From the NCBI GenBank assembly GCA_030531505.1, contig JAUNNH010000004.1:1-64000 (forward strand): a stretch of DNA of 64,000 nt. Reading direction: 5' to 3'. The DNA comes from Eubacteriales bacterium (GTDB lineage Bacteria; Bacillota; Clostridia; Oscillospirales; Oscillospiraceae). This document shows, piece by piece, positions 9,080 through 18,742 of this stretch. The position numbers were made by a program, and so were the translations under genes. The first letter of the stretch is position 1. Each line of letters opens with the position of its first letter. The notes under the pieces are model-generated. The model worked only from the letters and a program-made list of their open reading frames with translations, was not told where the DNA came from and searched no databases.

Positions 9080-9108
9080 ATTGTACCATGTTTTGTCTGC
9101 CAAAGCAA
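9080..9108 (-). promoter_or_regulatory. Predicted mfd promoter, almost abutting the start codon
   Basis: On the minus strand, TTGCTT (9103-9108), 17 bp, and extended -10 TGG-TACAAT (9080-9085). Only 9 bp separate the -10 element from the mfd ATG, and no Shine-Dalgarno lies between them, so the transcript would be leaderless or nearly so. Confidence 0.6.
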
Positions 9109-9132
9109 GGCGAAGATCGCCGCGCGGCTCAC

Positions 9133-9161
9133 TTGGAAACAGGGCGCGGATGTGCTATACT
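9133..9161 (+). promoter_or_regulatory. Promoter of the DUF5131 gene, divergent from mfd
   Basis: TTGGAA (9133-9138), 17-bp spacer and extended -10 TGC-TATACT (9156-9161). It lies back-to-back with the mfd promoter, with 24 bp between the two -35 elements. The transcript would start near 9168. Confidence 0.7.
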
Positions 9162-9202
9162 CAATAGTTGGAAATCGCGTTTACGGAAGGGAGGCGGAAT
9201 CC

Positions 9203-10090
9203 CTGCACGACATCTGGAACCCCTGGCACGGCTGCAAAAAATGCAGCGAGGGCTGCCAGCACTGCTACATGTATTACCTCGACTCCCTGCGTGGGAAGGA
9301 CGGCGGGGAGATCTACCGCACGAAGGCGGGCTTCCGCTATCCGCTCGCGAAGGACCGGGACGGCCGCTACAAGGTCCAAAGCGGGGAGATGCTCCGCGTG
9401 TGCATGACCTCGGACTTCTTTCTGGAGGAGGCGGATCCATGGCGTGGCGAGGCCTGGGAGATCATGCGGCAGCGCCCGGACGTGAAATTCTTTCTGCTGA
9501 CCAAGCGCCCGCAGCGTGTTGCACAGCAGCTCCCGCCCGGCTGGGGCGAGGGCTGGGAAAACGTGATGCTCAACGTCACCTGTGAAAACCAGCGCCGCGC
9601 TGACGAGCGCATCCCGCTTCTGCTCTCCCTCCCCTTCAAGCACAAGGGCATCATGTGCGCGCCCTATATCGGGCCTGTCAGCATCCGCGCTTATCTGCCC
9701 TCCGGGCAGATCGAACAAGTGCTCTGCGACGGCGAAAACTACGACGGGGCGCGGCCCTGCCATTATGAGTGGGTCAAGGCCCTGCGGGACGAGTGCGCAG
9801 CGTATAACGTGACCTTCGTTTTCTGCGGTACGGGCCGCCGCTTTGTAAAGGACGGGAAGCTCTACCGGATCGAGAGCCAGCACCTCCAGAGCGAGCAGGC
9901 CTTCAAATCCGGTCTGAGCTCTGCGGGGAAGCCGATGCGCTTCGATCTGCGCGACCCATGGGGCGATCCGATCCCGGAGGAGAGGCTGTACCGGCCGTAT
10001 TTCGGGGAGCGCTGCCAAAGCTGCGGCATGCGCATCAGCTGCAACGGCTGCAGCCGATGCGGAAAATGTGAAAACACGGATAAAGGATGA
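9203..10090 (+). CDS. DUF5131 (phage Gp37/Gp68-like) protein with radical-SAM-like cysteines
   Basis: A 295-residue protein of the DUF5131 family; its function is not established. The opening HDIWNPWHGC and the segments TSDFFLEEAD and FFLLTKRP are family hallmarks. CSEGCQHC has the C-x3-C-x2-C spacing of radical SAM [4Fe-4S] sites. A second Cys-rich knuckle, CQSCGMRISCNGCSRCGKC, ends the protein. The start is unusual: no ATG, GTG or TTG fits, but a CTG at 9203 lies 8 nt after GGGAGG, exactly where homologues are expected to begin with Met before HDIW or similar. A much longer open frame continues upstream but runs antisense to mfd and is rejected. The 3' end overlaps an 18-bp terminator stem shared with the convergent HAD gene. 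Confidence 0.85.
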   Translation: MHDIWNPWHGCKKCSEGCQHCYMYYLDSLRGKDGGEIYRTKAGFRYPLAKDRDGRYKVQSGEMLRVCMTSDFFLEEADPWRGEAWEIMRQRPDVKFFLLTKRPQRVAQQLPPGWGEGWENVMLNVTCENQRRADERIPLLLSLPFKHKGIMCAPYIGPVSIRAYLPSGQIEQVLCDGENYDGARPCHYEWVKALRDECAAYNVTFVFCGTGRRFVKDGKLYRIESQHLQSEQAFKSGLSSAGKPMRFDLRDPWGDPIPEERLYRPYFGERCQSCGMRISCNGCSRCGKCENTDKG

Positions 10091-10120
10091 GGCTGTGTCT
10101 CCGACACAGCCTCATCCTTT
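10082..10120. terminator. Shared bidirectional terminator overlapping two stop codons
   Basis: A perfect 18-bp stem (10082-10099 with 10103-10120) around a 3-nt loop. It covers the stop of the DUF5131 gene and the first base pairs of the HAD gene stop, so both convergent genes end inside the same hairpin. Confidence 0.8.
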
Positions 10121-10766
10121 ATGTATGATCCAGAATATAACGTCCGGCTTCAAAGAGGTCTTTCAGGATTCTCTCCGTCTTCTCCTCCATTTCCCGGTCG
10201 GGCGGGAGCATATCCGGCACCATGAGGGTGCGGAAGCCGCCTGCATGGCCCGCACACACGCCGTTGAAGGAGTCCTCCACCACGAAGCAGTCCGCCGGCT
10301 CCGCGCCGAGTTTCGCTGCCGCCGTGAGAAAGATCTCCGGGTCGGGCTTGGAATGCGTGACCATGTCCCCGCCGACGACCGTGTCGAAGCAGCCGAGCAG
10401 CCCCGCCTCCTCGAGCTCACGCCGGACCGCTTCGGTCCGGGTGGAGGATGCCAGAGCGAGGGGGATGCCCCGCCCGCGCAGCTGCGCCAGGGTCTCTCGC
10501 GCGCCGGGCTTGACCGGCAGGCGCCCCTTGTCGTACAGAGAGAGGAAACGCGCGCGCACGCGCCGATCGAAGTCCTCGAAATCCAGACCCGGATAGGCCT
10601 CAAGAAAGATTTCCCGCGTACGCCGGATGGTCACACCGACACAGCGAATAAAGACATCGTCGATCCCGGCGAGGCCCAGCTGCGCACCGATCTCCCGCCA
10701 GACGGCGAGGACCGCGCGCTCCGAGTCGAAGATCACGCCGTCCATGTCGAAGAGGACGGCCTTCAT
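10119..10766 (-). CDS. HAD-superfamily hydrolase (beta-phosphoglucomutase/phosphatase-like)
   Basis: A 215-residue cytoplasmic HAD subfamily IA enzyme, probably a sugar-phosphate phosphatase or phosphomutase. Motif I DMDGV carries the nucleophilic and acid/base Asp residues at 7-11. Motif II is the SST in ALASSTRT, motif III the Lys in HSKPDPEIF, and motif IV VVEDSFNGV. The cap domain lies between motifs I and II. The start overlaps the upstream GNAT stop by 4 bp (ATGA). It is the last gene of a minus-strand cluster with the GNAT, ABC exporter and rnhA. The substrate cannot be told from sequence. Confidence 0.88.
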   Translation of the reverse strand: MKAVLFDMDGVIFDSERAVLAVWREIGAQLGLAGIDDVFIRCVGVTIRRTREIFLEAYPGLDFEDFDRRVRARFLSLYDKGRLPVKPGARETLAQLRGRGIPLALASSTRTEAVRRELEEAGLLGCFDTVVGGDMVTHSKPDPEIFLTAAAKLGAEPADCFVVEDSFNGVCAGHAGGFRTLMVPDMLPPDREMEEKTERILKDLFEAGRYILDHT

Positions 10767-11353
10767 TCGCTTTTCTCCCCGGCCGGAGCGGGTTTGATGT
10801 CGATCATGCGGTCATAGCTGCCAAAGAACAGACAGCGGGAATAGAAGTCGCGGATCATGCGGTGCGCGATGGGTGCAATATCCCAGGGCCCCCGCAGGGG
10901 CTTGACCATCAGCGTGACCGGCGCGCCGCCGAGGCGGTAATCGCTCTCGACCTGTACATAGCCGAAGCGGGAGAAGAATTTCCGCAGCTTGCGCAGATAG
11001 CTCCCGTCGGGATCGTCAAAGGCCGTGAGCTCCGCGAGCAGCCCCTGCCGGTCGGCGAAGCGCTTGTTCAGCAGGCGCATCGCCTCGATCCCGAGGCCCT
11101 TGCCGCGGTACCAGGGCAGAATGGCGAAGTACTTGAGCAGCGCGTAGCCGTAGAGACCGCGGCTCACGACGAGAGCATAGCCCACGTCGATGCGGCTCTC
11201 CTCGTCGGTAAAGAGCAGCAGCTCCACATCCCCGGCGCTCATGGCCCGGTGGATGCTCCACTTGCCGATAAGCTCCTTGGCGTCAAAATCGATCTCCATG
11301 GCGCTGTAGAAGCGTTCCAGCTCCACATGGCCGCCTTTTCGTATGGTCAGCAT
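10763..11353 (-). CDS. GNAT-family N-acetyltransferase
   Basis: A 196-residue acyl-CoA-dependent acetyltransferase. The CoA-binding motif A reads YFAILPWYRGKGLGIEAM, with the R/Q-x-x-G-x-G/A pattern in RGKGLG. A preceding beta-strand region (VGYALVV) and the C-terminal FFSRFGYVQVE complete the fold. It starts one base after the ABC exporter gene ends and overlaps the HAD gene, so it is translated from the same message. The acceptor substrate is unknown. Confidence 0.83.
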   Translation of the reverse strand: MLTIRKGGHVELERFYSAMEIDFDAKELIGKWSIHRAMSAGDVELLLFTDEESRIDVGYALVVSRGLYGYALLKYFAILPWYRGKGLGIEAMRLLNKRFADRQGLLAELTAFDDPDGSYLRKLRKFFSRFGYVQVESDYRLGGAPVTLMVKPLRGPWDIAPIAHRMIRDFYSRCLFFGSYDRMIDIKPAPAGEKSE

Positions 11354-11354
11354 A

Positions 11355-13109
11355 TCAGTCCCTCTCGATCTCCTGGGCCCGCACCAGCGCGGCGTAGAGC
11401 CCGTTTTTTTCCATCAGTTCGCGGTGGCTGCCGAGCTCCGCGATCCGCTCCCCCTCCACCACCGCGATGCGGTCGGCGCTGCGGACGGTGGAGAGGCGAT
11501 GGGCAATGATGATAGTGGTGCGGCCTTGGCTCAGCTCGTCCAGCGAATGCTGGATGCTCTGCTCGGTTACGGTGTCGAGCGCTGAGGTGGCCTCGTCCAG
11601 GATCAGCACCTTGGGATTCTTCAGGAAGACGCGCGCGATGGCGAGGCGCTGCTTCTGCCCGCCGGAGAGCATCACGCCGCGCTCGCCGATATAGCTGTCG
11701 TAGCCCTCTGGCATGGTAAGGATCTCCGTGTGGATCTCGGCGCGGCGCGCCGCCTCCTCGATCTCCGCGTCGGTGGCGTCGGGCCGCCCATAGCGGATAT
11801 TGTCGCGCACGGTCCCTGCGAACATGAACACGTCCTGCTGCAGGATGCCGATGTTGCGGCGCAGGCTCGCCTGCGTCACCGCCCGCACGTCCGTGCCGTC
11901 GACCGTAACGCTGCCCTCGCTGACCTCATAAAAACGCGGGATGAGCTGGCAGAGCGTGGTCTTGCCGCCGCCCGAAGCACCGACTACGGCCAGACACTCG
12001 CCCGCCTTCACATGCAGGTCGATATGGCTGAGGACGGGGATGCCGTTGTCGTAGTGGAAGCTCACATCGTTGAAGTCGATGCGGCCCTCGATGGGGCCGA
12101 GCTCCCGCGCGTCCGGCGCGTCCTGGATCTCCGGCTCCGTGCGCATGATCTCCAGGAAGCGGCCGAAGCCTGCCGTCCCCTGCATATACTGCTCGGCGAA
12201 CTGGATCAGCCGCCGCAGCGGGGAGAGAAAGGCGGAGACATAGAGCGTGAAGGTGATAAGGTCGACGTAGTCCATCCTCCCGCGCATGATGAGCAGGCCG
12301 CCCGCCGCAATGACAAGCACCTGCATGACCCCGGTGGTGAACTCCATCCCGCTCATATACAGGCCCATGCTGCGGTAGTATTCGACCTTCGCACCCTTGA
12401 ACACTTCGTTCGCCTCGTCGAATTTCCGCGTCTCCTGCTCCTCGTTGGCGAAAGCCTTAGCCGTGCGCACACCGGAGATGCTCGACTCGATGGCGGCGGT
12501 GATGGTGGCGGTCTTGCGCTTGACCTCGACGTTGGCGTCCCGCATCCGGGCGCGCTGGCTGAGTGTGAACCAGACGCCGAGCGGCAGCGTGACCGCGAGC
12601 ACCAGCGCGAGCTGCCAGCGGATGCAGAACATCAGCACCAGCGAGCCCACGATGCTGAGCGAGCAGATGAGGACATTTTCCGGCCCATGGTGCGCGAGTT
12701 CCGTCACCTCGAAGAGATCGCTCACGACGCGGCTCAACAGCGCACCGGTCCGGTTCTTGTCGTAAAAGCTGAAGGAGAGCTCCTCCATATGCGTGAAGAG
12801 ATCCCGGCGCATATCCGCCTCGGTCAGCACGCCCATCTTGTGGCCGAGCACGGTGATGAGATAATAAAGGAAGCCCTTGCCCACATAGGCCAGGATCAGG
12901 AGCGCCATCACGATGAAGAAGGTGGTATAGAGCTTCTCCGGCAGATAGCGGTTCATGGCGCTGCGGGACACGAAGGGGAAGACCAGGTCGATCACCGCGA
13001 CGCCGACGGCGCAGGCGGTGTCAATGAAAAAAAGCCTCTTGTGGCGGGCGATATACGCCAGAAAGATCCGCAGAGGCTTTTGGCTGAAGTCAATGGTTTT
13101 GCGCGGCAT
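11355..13109 (-). CDS. ABC exporter (fused permease and ATPase, MsbA/MdlB type)
   Basis: A 584-residue half-transporter. The N-terminal ~310 residues hold six membrane helices of the type I exporter fold. The C-terminal nucleotide-binding domain has Walker [10 protein letters not shown], signature LSGGQKQR, Walker [13 protein letters not shown] and the H-loop IIIAHRLST. It should work as a homodimer exporting a drug, lipid or peptide. Its start lies inside the end of rnhA (20-bp overlap), indicating coupled expression. No substrate is indicated by neighbours. Confidence 0.92.
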   Translation of the reverse strand: MPRKTIDFSQKPLRIFLAYIARHKRLFFIDTACAVGVAVIDLVFPFVSRSAMNRYLPEKLYTTFFIVMALLILAYVGKGFLYYLITVLGHKMGVLTEADMRRDLFTHMEELSFSFYDKNRTGALLSRVVSDLFEVTELAHHGPENVLICSLSIVGSLVLMFCIRWQLALVLAVTLPLGVWFTLSQRARMRDANVEVKRKTATITAAIESSISGVRTAKAFANEEQETRKFDEANEVFKGAKVEYYRSMGLYMSGMEFTTGVMQVLVIAAGGLLIMRGRMDYVDLITFTLYVSAFLSPLRRLIQFAEQYMQGTAGFGRFLEIMRTEPEIQDAPDARELGPIEGRIDFNDVSFHYDNGIPVLSHIDLHVKAGECLAVVGASGGGKTTLCQLIPRFYEVSEGSVTVDGTDVRAVTQASLRRNIGILQQDVFMFAGTVRDNIRYGRPDATDAEIEEAARRAEIHTEILTMPEGYDSYIGERGVMLSGGQKQRLAIARVFLKNPKVLILDEATSALDTVTEQSIQHSLDELSQGRTTIIIAHRLSTVRSADRIAVVEGERIAELGSHRELMEKNGLYAALVRAQEIERD

Positions 13110-13539
13110 AGTTCTCTCTCTCCCGAACGGCGAGCTGGTCGCAGCGATTGTTGTATACGTTGTCGGCGTGGCCCTTGACCCAGTGATAGTGCATCTCGTG
13201 CTGCCCCGTCAGATCGAGCAGCGTCTCCCAGAGGTCGGGGTTCAGGGCCGGCTTTTTGTCCGACTTGACCCAGCCCTTCTTCCGCCAGCCCCAGGCCCAG
13301 CCCTTGTCCAGCGCGTCGATGACATACTTGGAGTCGGAATAGAGCTCGACCCGGCAGCTCTCGCGCAGAGCGAGCAGTGCCATGATGACAGCGGTCATCT
13401 CCATGCGGTTGTTGGTGGTCTGCGCCTCGCCGCCGGAGAGCTCCTTTTCCCGGCCGTTGTAGACGAGGATCGCTCCCCAGCCCCCCGGGCCGGGGTTCCC
13501 GCTGCAGGCGCCGTCGGTATAGATTTCAACTGTTTTCAT
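13090..13539 (-). CDS. rnhA: Ribonuclease HI
   Basis: A 149-residue type 1 RNase H that cuts RNA in RNA-DNA hybrids, for example at R-loops and Okazaki primers. The catalytic carboxylates D9 ([11 protein letters not shown]), E47 (NNRMEMTAV), D69 (YSDSKYV) and the late Asp in NRCDQLA are all present. The basic handle [11 protein letters not shown] is also visible. The ATG follows AAGGA by 11 nt. The first ten codons are duplicated 147 bp upstream in a truncated copy (see findings), apparently after a rearrangement that separated rnhA from the small membrane protein gene. Confidence 0.96.
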   Translation of the reverse strand: MKTVEIYTDGACSGNPGPGGWGAILVYNGREKELSGGEAQTTNNRMEMTAVIMALLALRESCRVELYSDSKYVIDALDKGWAWGWRKKGWVKSDKKPALNPDLWETLLDLTGQHEMHYHWVKGHADNVYNNRCDQLAVRERENYAAQNH

Positions 13540-13686
13540 ATGGGTTTGGTTCCTTGTTGTGAAAACGCTGACGGCGCCTGCTTTCCATGTCCGGCGGTTG
13601 CCGCAATCGCGGCGAGCCGGACGGAATCAAATCATCGAGATCGCGCAGCGATTCTCGCCGTCGGTATAGATTTCAACTGTTTTCAT
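13509..13686. repeat. 31-bp direct repeat pair bracketing a hairpin-rich segment upstream of rnhA
   Basis: The 31 bp at 13509-13539 (the first ten codons of rnhA on the minus strand) recur identically at 13656-13686. The 116 bp between hold a compound hairpin with GTCCGGC/GCCGGAC outer arms (13589-13595, 13616-13622). A second hairpin, GAGATCGC-gca-GCGATTCTC (13637-13656), abuts the outer repeat copy. Confidence 0.88.
13627..13686 (-). pseudogene. Truncated duplicate of the rnhA 5' end (19-codon ORF)
   Basis: The outer repeat copy begins ATG AAA ACA GTT and encodes [10 protein letters not shown] as in RnhA, then diverges to ENRCAISMI and stops. It starts 3 bp after the stop codon of the upstream gene, whose TAAGGA would supply the ribosome site. 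It is either a non-functional fragment or a short upstream ORF that could influence rnhA translation. Confidence 0.75.
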
Positions 13687-13689
13687 TCC

Positions 13690-14178
13690 TTACAGGTCCC
13701 GCTCGTAGCGCGCCAGGAGGACCTTGTATTCCTGGCGGTCGATCAGGCCGTTCTTGAGCCACTCGTCGAGCTGCTTGATGCGCTGGGCCTTGTCGTGCTG
13801 GAAGTGGTCCTCGCCCGTGTGGTCGCAGACAATACAGGCGGGCTCGGGCCTGGTAAAGCTCTTCGTGCGCGGGTCCGGCCGCTGCACGGCGGCACTGGTC
13901 CGGGCCGACGCGGGGCGCCGGTCGGTGACCGCGGCCTGCCGCTTTACCGCCGCCCGGATGAGCGCGACGACGACCACAACCACCGCGATCGTCACGAGCA
14001 GCGGCAGGATCCCTTCGAGGGAGATGTTGTTCCGGTGCAGCATGACGCGGAAACGCAGCCATAGCCGGTTAAAATCGACGCCGTCGACCTCATTCGCCAG
14101 ATTTCCCAGCGCGATGATGAATAGCACAAACAACCAGGTCCAGCCGCTTTTCTTTTTATTTCCCTTCTTATTTGCCAT
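13690..14178 (-). CDS. Small membrane protein with C-terminal SHOCT-like domain
   Basis: A 162-residue protein of unknown function. A basic N-terminus (KKGNKKKSG) is followed by a membrane helix at ~12-27 and a second hydrophobic stretch at ~58-76 (LPLLVTIAVVVVVVALI). A polar linker contains a CxxC-like CIVC. The end, RIKQLDEWLKNGLIDRQEYKVLLARYE, resembles SHOCT domains, short helical pairs found at protein termini. It sits downstream of gyrA and originally abutted rnhA. No enzymatic motif is visible. Confidence 0.7.
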   Translation of the reverse strand: MANKKGNKKKSGWTWLFVLFIIALGNLANEVDGVDFNRLWLRFRVMLHRNNISLEGILPLLVTIAVVVVVVALIRAAVKRQAAVTDRRPASARTSAAVQRPDPRTKSFTRPEPACIVCDHTGEDHFQHDKAQRIKQLDEWLKNGLIDRQEYKVLLARYERDL

Positions 14179-14225
14179 GTCCGTTTCCTCCCTGCGGTCT
14201 TTCGTCCGCGGTCACACGCTCAGGC

Positions 14226-16724
14226 TTATTCCTCCGGGTTTTCAACCGGCTCCTCTTCGACCTCGCGCTCCGTCTTCTCCATGGAGATCACGCGGCTGCC
14301 CGCGGCGAGACGCATGACGCGCACGCCCTGGGTAGCGCGGCTGAGCAGAGAGATGCTGTCCGCCGCGATGCGGATGATGGTCGCGTCGTCGGTGATGAGC
14401 AGGATATCGTCCTCGGACCGGACCATGCGCACCGCCGCGATGGGACCGGTTTTTTCGGTGATGTTGTAGTTGCGGATGCCCTTGCCGCCGCGGCCGTGCA
14501 CACTGTATTCCTCCACGCGCGTGCGCTTGCCGTAGCCTCGCTCGGTGATGGTGAGCAGGGTGTCGCCCGCGCTGGTGCTGTCCGCGCCGATGACATAGTC
14601 GCCCTCGCGCAGACGGATGCCGCGCACGCCGACAGCCTCGCGGCCCATCGGCCGCACATCGGTCTCCTCAAAGCAGACGGCGGCGCCCTCATGGCTCGCA
14701 ATCAGGATCTGTTCGCCGCCGTCAGTCGGGAGGACGGTGATGAGCTCGTCTCCCTCATCGAGCTTCAGCGCGCGGATGCCGTTGGAGCGGATGTTGCGGA
14801 GCGCGGACTGCGCCATGCGCTTGACCGTGCCGCCGCGCGTGACGAAGAAGAGATACTTGTCCTCCTCGAAGCCGCGGCCGCGGATCATCGCGCTGACCTT
14901 CTCCGGGGTCTCGCCGTTCTCGATGGGCAGGATGTTGACGATATTGGTGCCGCGGGCGTTGCGTCCCGCCTCGGGGATCGTGTAGCCCTTCTTGACGAAG
15001 ACGCGGCCCTTGGAGGTGAAGAAGAGGATGTTGTCGTGCGTGGACGCGGTGAACACCGTCTCCACATAGTCCTCCTCCTTGGTGGCCATGGCGCGGATGC
15101 CCTTGCCGCCGCGGCCCTGCGCGCGGTACTCGCTGACCGGCAGACGCTTGATATAGCCGCCGTGGGTCAGGGTGAAGACGCAGTTCTCCTCCTCGATCAG
15201 ATCCTCGACGTCGATCTCATCGGCGATATCCTGGATCTCGGTCTTGCGCTTGTCACCGTATTTGTCGCGCAGCTGGATCAGCTCGTCCTTCAGCACGGCC
15301 TTGATCTTCTCGGGGTCTCCCAGCAGTTCCTGGAAGTAGCGGATCTTCTCCTCGAGTTCCTTGTATTCGTTTTCCAGCTTCTCGCGGTTGAGACCCTGCA
15401 GCGCGATCAGACGCATATCGCAGATGGCCTGGGCCTGTACGTCGTCGAGGCCGAAGCGCTCCATCAGGTTCTGCTTGGCGTTGTCGTAGCTGGAACGGAT
15501 GATGCGGATGACCTCGTCGATATTGTCCTGGGCGATCAGCAGGCCCTCCAGCAGATGGGCGCGCTCCTCGGCCTTGCGCAGGTCGTAGCGCGTCCGGCGG
15601 ACGATCACGTCCTCCTGGAATGTCAGATACTCGTCGAGAATATGGCGCAGAGAAAGGATCTTCGGCTGGGTCTGGTTGTTGACCAGGGCCAGCATGTTGA
15701 TCGAAAAGCTCGACTGCAGCGCGGTCTGGGCGAAGAGGCGGTTGAGCACGACCTGGGGATTGGCGTCGCGCTTGAGCTCGATGACGATACGCATGCCGTT
15801 GCGGTCGGTCTCATCACGCAGATCGGAGATGCCCTCCAGGCGCTTGTCGTGCACCTGGTCGGCGATGGTCTTGATAAGCTGGCGCTTGTTGACCTGGTAA
15901 GGAAGCTCCGTCACGATGATGCGGATGCGGTTCTGCCCGTGCTCCTCAAACTCGGTCCGCGCACGCACGATCACCTTGCCGCGGCCGGTGGCATAGGCCT
16001 GGCGGATGCCGCTGCGGCCCATAATGATGCCCTTGGTCGGGAAGTCCGGGCCCGAGATATGCTGCATGAGATCGGCAAGCGTGGCCTCGGGATTCTCCAG
16101 CACGCAGACACAGGCGTTGATGACCTCGGTCAGGTTATGGGGCGGGATGTTCGTCGCCATGCCGACGGCGATGCCACTCGAGCCGTTGACAAGGAGGTTC
16201 GGGAAGCGGGAGGGGAGCACGCGCGGCTCCTTGCGCGTCTCGTCGAAGTTGGGATCCCAGTCGACGGTATCCTTATCGATATCGCGCAGCATCTCGTTGG
16301 AGATCTTCGAGAGCCGGGCCTCGGTATAACGATAGGCCGCGGGGGGATCGCCGTCCACGGAGCCGAAGTTGCCATGGCCGTCGACCAGCATGTAGCGCAT
16401 CGAGAAATCCTGGGCCAGACGCACCATGGCGTCGTAGACCGAGGCGTCTCCGTGGGGATGATAGTGACCCAGCACATCGCCGACGCAGGTGGCGGATTTC
16501 TTGAAGGGTTTGTCGCTGGTGAGGCCGCCCTCGTACATCGTATAGAGGATACGCCGGTGCACGGGCTTGAGACCGTCGCGCACATCGGGCAGGGCACGCC
16601 CCACGATGACCGACATGGCGTAGTCGATATAGCTCGTCTGCATCTCCCCGACCAGCTCAGACTCGGTGATAGTCTGATTCGGGAAGAGGATATCCTCGGG
16701 TTTGTAATCTCTCTTATGTGCCAT
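14226..16724 (-). CDS. gyrA: DNA gyrase subunit A
   Basis: An 832-residue breakage-reunion subunit of gyrase, which introduces negative supercoils with GyrB. The active-site Tyr lies in [11 protein letters not shown]. The C-terminal pinwheel has GyrA-box-like GRGGKGI at [14 protein letters not shown] and again at [12 protein letters not shown]. The quinolone-determining stretch reads [12 protein letters not shown], so the residue equivalent to E. coli Ser83 is Ala. The start has GAGGAA 10 nt upstream. It lies 20 bp downstream of gyrB in the replication-initiation cluster. Confidence 0.97.
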   Translation of the reverse strand: MAHKRDYKPEDILFPNQTITESELVGEMQTSYIDYAMSVIVGRALPDVRDGLKPVHRRILYTMYEGGLTSDKPFKKSATCVGDVLGHYHPHGDASVYDAMVRLAQDFSMRYMLVDGHGNFGSVDGDPPAAYRYTEARLSKISNEMLRDIDKDTVDWDPNFDETRKEPRVLPSRFPNLLVNGSSGIAVGMATNIPPHNLTEVINACVCVLENPEATLADLMQHISGPDFPTKGIIMGRSGIRQAYATGRGKVIVRARTEFEEHGQNRIRIIVTELPYQVNKRQLIKTIADQVHDKRLEGISDLRDETDRNGMRIVIELKRDANPQVVLNRLFAQTALQSSFSINMLALVNNQTQPKILSLRHILDEYLTFQEDVIVRRTRYDLRKAEERAHLLEGLLIAQDNIDEVIRIIRSSYDNAKQNLMERFGLDDVQAQAICDMRLIALQGLNREKLENEYKELEEKIRYFQELLGDPEKIKAVLKDELIQLRDKYGDKRKTEIQDIADEIDVEDLIEEENCVFTLTHGGYIKRLPVSEYRAQGRGGKGIRAMATKEEDYVETVFTASTHDNILFFTSKGRVFVKKGYTIPEAGRNARGTNIVNILPIENGETPEKVSAMIRGRGFEEDKYLFFVTRGGTVKRMAQSALRNIRSNGIRALKLDEGDELITVLPTDGGEQILIASHEGAAVCFEETDVRPMGREAVGVRGIRLREGDYVIGADSTSAGDTLLTITERGYGKRTRVEEYSVHGRGGKGIRNYNITEKTGPIAAVRMVRSEDDILLITDDATIIRIAADSISLLSRATQGVRVMRLAAGSRVISMEKTEREVEEEPVENPEE

Positions 16725-16744
16725 TTATAACGATTCCTCGCTTC

Positions 16745-18676
16745 TTAAATGTCCAGGTTGACAACGTATTTGGCGTTCTGCTCGATCCACTCGCGGCGCG
16801 GCTCGACGTCCTCGCCCATAAGGACCGTGAAAATCTGGTCGGCCATGATCGCATCGCCCAGGGTGATGCGGCGCAGGGAGCGCTTCTCCGGGTCCATGGT
16901 CGTCTCCCAGAGCTCGTGCGGGTCCATCTCGCCCAGGCCCTTGAAGCGGTTGATGTCCACCTTGACGTTCGGATTGTCGCCGCGCAGCTCCGCGCTGATC
17001 TTGTCGCGCTCCTCGTCGGAATAGGCCACGCGCTGCGTCTTGCCGCGGGTGAGTTTATAGAGCGGCGGCACCGCGGAGTAGACATAGCCGCGCTCGATGA
17101 GCGGGCGCATGTAGCGGAAGAAGAAGGTCAGCAGGAGTGTCCGGATGTGCGAGCCGTCGACATCCGCATCGGCCATGATGATAATCTTATGATAGCGCAG
17201 CTTCTCGATATTGAACTCGTCCCCGATACCGGCGCCCATGGCGACGATCAGGGGATAGAGCTTGTCGTTGCCGTAGATCTTGTCGGCGCGGGCTTTCTCG
17301 ACGTTCAGCATCTTGCCCCACATGGCGAGGATCGCCTGGAAACGGCTGTCGCGGCCCTGGATGGCCGAGCCTGCGGCGGAATCGCCCTCGACGATGTAGA
17401 GCTCGCAGAGGGAGGGATCGCGCTCGTTGCAATCCTGCAGCTTATCGGGCATCTGTCCGCTCTCGAGACCGGTCTTGCGCCGGACGGATTCTTTGGCCTT
17501 TCGTGCCGCTTCGCGGGCGCGGTTGGCCATCATGGCCTTCTCGAGGATGGCTTTGGCCGCGGCGGGATGTTCCTCGAAATACTCGGTGAGCTGGTCGTTC
17601 ACGATCCCGTCCACCAGGGTGCGGATATAGGCATTGCCGAGCTTCTGCTTGGTCTGTCCCTCGAACTGGGCCTCAGGGAGCTTCACGGAGATAACCGCGG
17701 AGATGCCCTCGCGCACGTCCTCGCCGGAGACCTTGTCATCCCCCTTGATGATGTTGTTTTTCTGTCCGTAGGCGTTGATCACACGCGTCAGCGCCGTCTT
17801 GAAGCCGGTCTCGTGCATGCCGCCCTCTGGCGTGTGGATATCGTTGGCGAAGGAGATGAGGTTTTCATTGTACCCGTCGTTGTACTGCAGCGCGATCTCG
17901 GCCATGGCGTCGCCCTTGCTGCCGGCGAGATAGATAACATCCTCATGGATAGGGGCCTTGTGCTTGTTGAGGTAGCGCACGAACTCACGGATGCCGCCCT
18001 CGTAGCACATCGTCTCGCGTACTTCCTCCTCGCCGCGCTGGTCGGCGAGCGAGATGGTCAGGCCGCCGTTGAGGAAGGCCTGCTCACGCATGCGGGTGTG
18101 CAGGATCTCGTAGTCGAATACGGTGTCGTCAAACATCTCGGGGTCGGGCTTGAAGCGCACGGTCGTCCCGGTGCGGTAGGCCTCACCCACCACGGAGATG
18201 GGCTCGGTGATCTCGCCGCGGGAGAAGCGCATCTGGTAGATCTTTCCATCTTTCTGGACCTGGACCTCCAGCCACTCGGAGAGCGCGTTCACCACCGAGG
18301 CGCCCACGCCGTGCAGGCCGCCGGAGACCTTATAGCCTCCGCCGCCGAATTTGCCGCCCGCGTGCAGCACCGTAAAGACGACCTCAAGCGCGGATTTGCC
18401 TGTCTGCTCCTGAATGTCCACGGGGATGCCGCGTCCGTTGTCGGAGACGCGAATGATATCGCCCGGCTCGATGCAGACCTCGATCCCTGTGCAGTAGCCG
18501 GCCAGCGCCTCGTCGATGGAGTTGTCCACGATCTCATACACCAGATGGTGGAGACCGGAGGACGAGGTTGAACCGATGTACATGCCGGGGCGCTTGCGCA
18601 CCGCCTCCAGACCCTCAAGGACCTGGATCTGACTCGCATCATATTCCTGGGTTACTTTTTCCGTGATATCTGCCAT
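16745..18676 (-). CDS. gyrB: DNA gyrase subunit B
   Basis: A 643-residue ATPase subunit of gyrase. The GHKL ATP-binding motifs [11 protein letters not shown] and DNGRGIPVD lie in the N-terminal domain. The Toprim motifs EGDSAAGSA and [21 protein letters not shown] are in the C-terminal half. The ATG at 18676 was chosen because GGAGG lies 5 nt upstream and [22 protein letters not shown] is a normal GyrB opening; the longer frame to 18718 has no support. It is cotranscribed with remB upstream and gyrA downstream. Confidence 0.97.
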   Translation of the reverse strand: MADITEKVTQEYDASQIQVLEGLEAVRKRPGMYIGSTSSSGLHHLVYEIVDNSIDEALAGYCTGIEVCIEPGDIIRVSDNGRGIPVDIQEQTGKSALEVVFTVLHAGGKFGGGGYKVSGGLHGVGASVVNALSEWLEVQVQKDGKIYQMRFSRGEITEPISVVGEAYRTGTTVRFKPDPEMFDDTVFDYEILHTRMREQAFLNGGLTISLADQRGEEEVRETMCYEGGIREFVRYLNKHKAPIHEDVIYLAGSKGDAMAEIALQYNDGYNENLISFANDIHTPEGGMHETGFKTALTRVINAYGQKNNIIKGDDKVSGEDVREGISAVISVKLPEAQFEGQTKQKLGNAYIRTLVDGIVNDQLTEYFEEHPAAAKAILEKAMMANRAREAARKAKESVRRKTGLESGQMPDKLQDCNERDPSLCELYIVEGDSAAGSAIQGRDSRFQAILAMWGKMLNVEKARADKIYGNDKLYPLIVAMGAGIGDEFNIEKLRYHKIIIMADADVDGSHIRTLLLTFFFRYMRPLIERGYVYSAVPPLYKLTRGKTQRVAYSDEERDKISAELRGDNPNVKVDINRFKGLGEMDPHELWETTMDPEKRSLRRITLGDAIMADQIFTVLMGEDVEPRREWIEQNAKYVVNLDI

Positions 18677-18742
18677 AGTTTCCTCCAAAACGGACCGGTG
18701 GAGCGGCTTTTTCTCCACAGGTCCCGCATAATGAATACACTC

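Noticed and set aside
5528..9202. Very long open frame on the + strand antisense to mfd
   Set aside because: It results from high GC at third positions of mfd; only its 3' part (from 9203) is a real gene.
14172..16730. 852-codon open frame antisense to gyrA
   Set aside because: No ribosome site or recognisable domain, and gyrA is certain on the other strand. The same applies to antisense frames at 16718-18571, 23692-26652, 34728-37613, 44072-47896 and 51214-53988.
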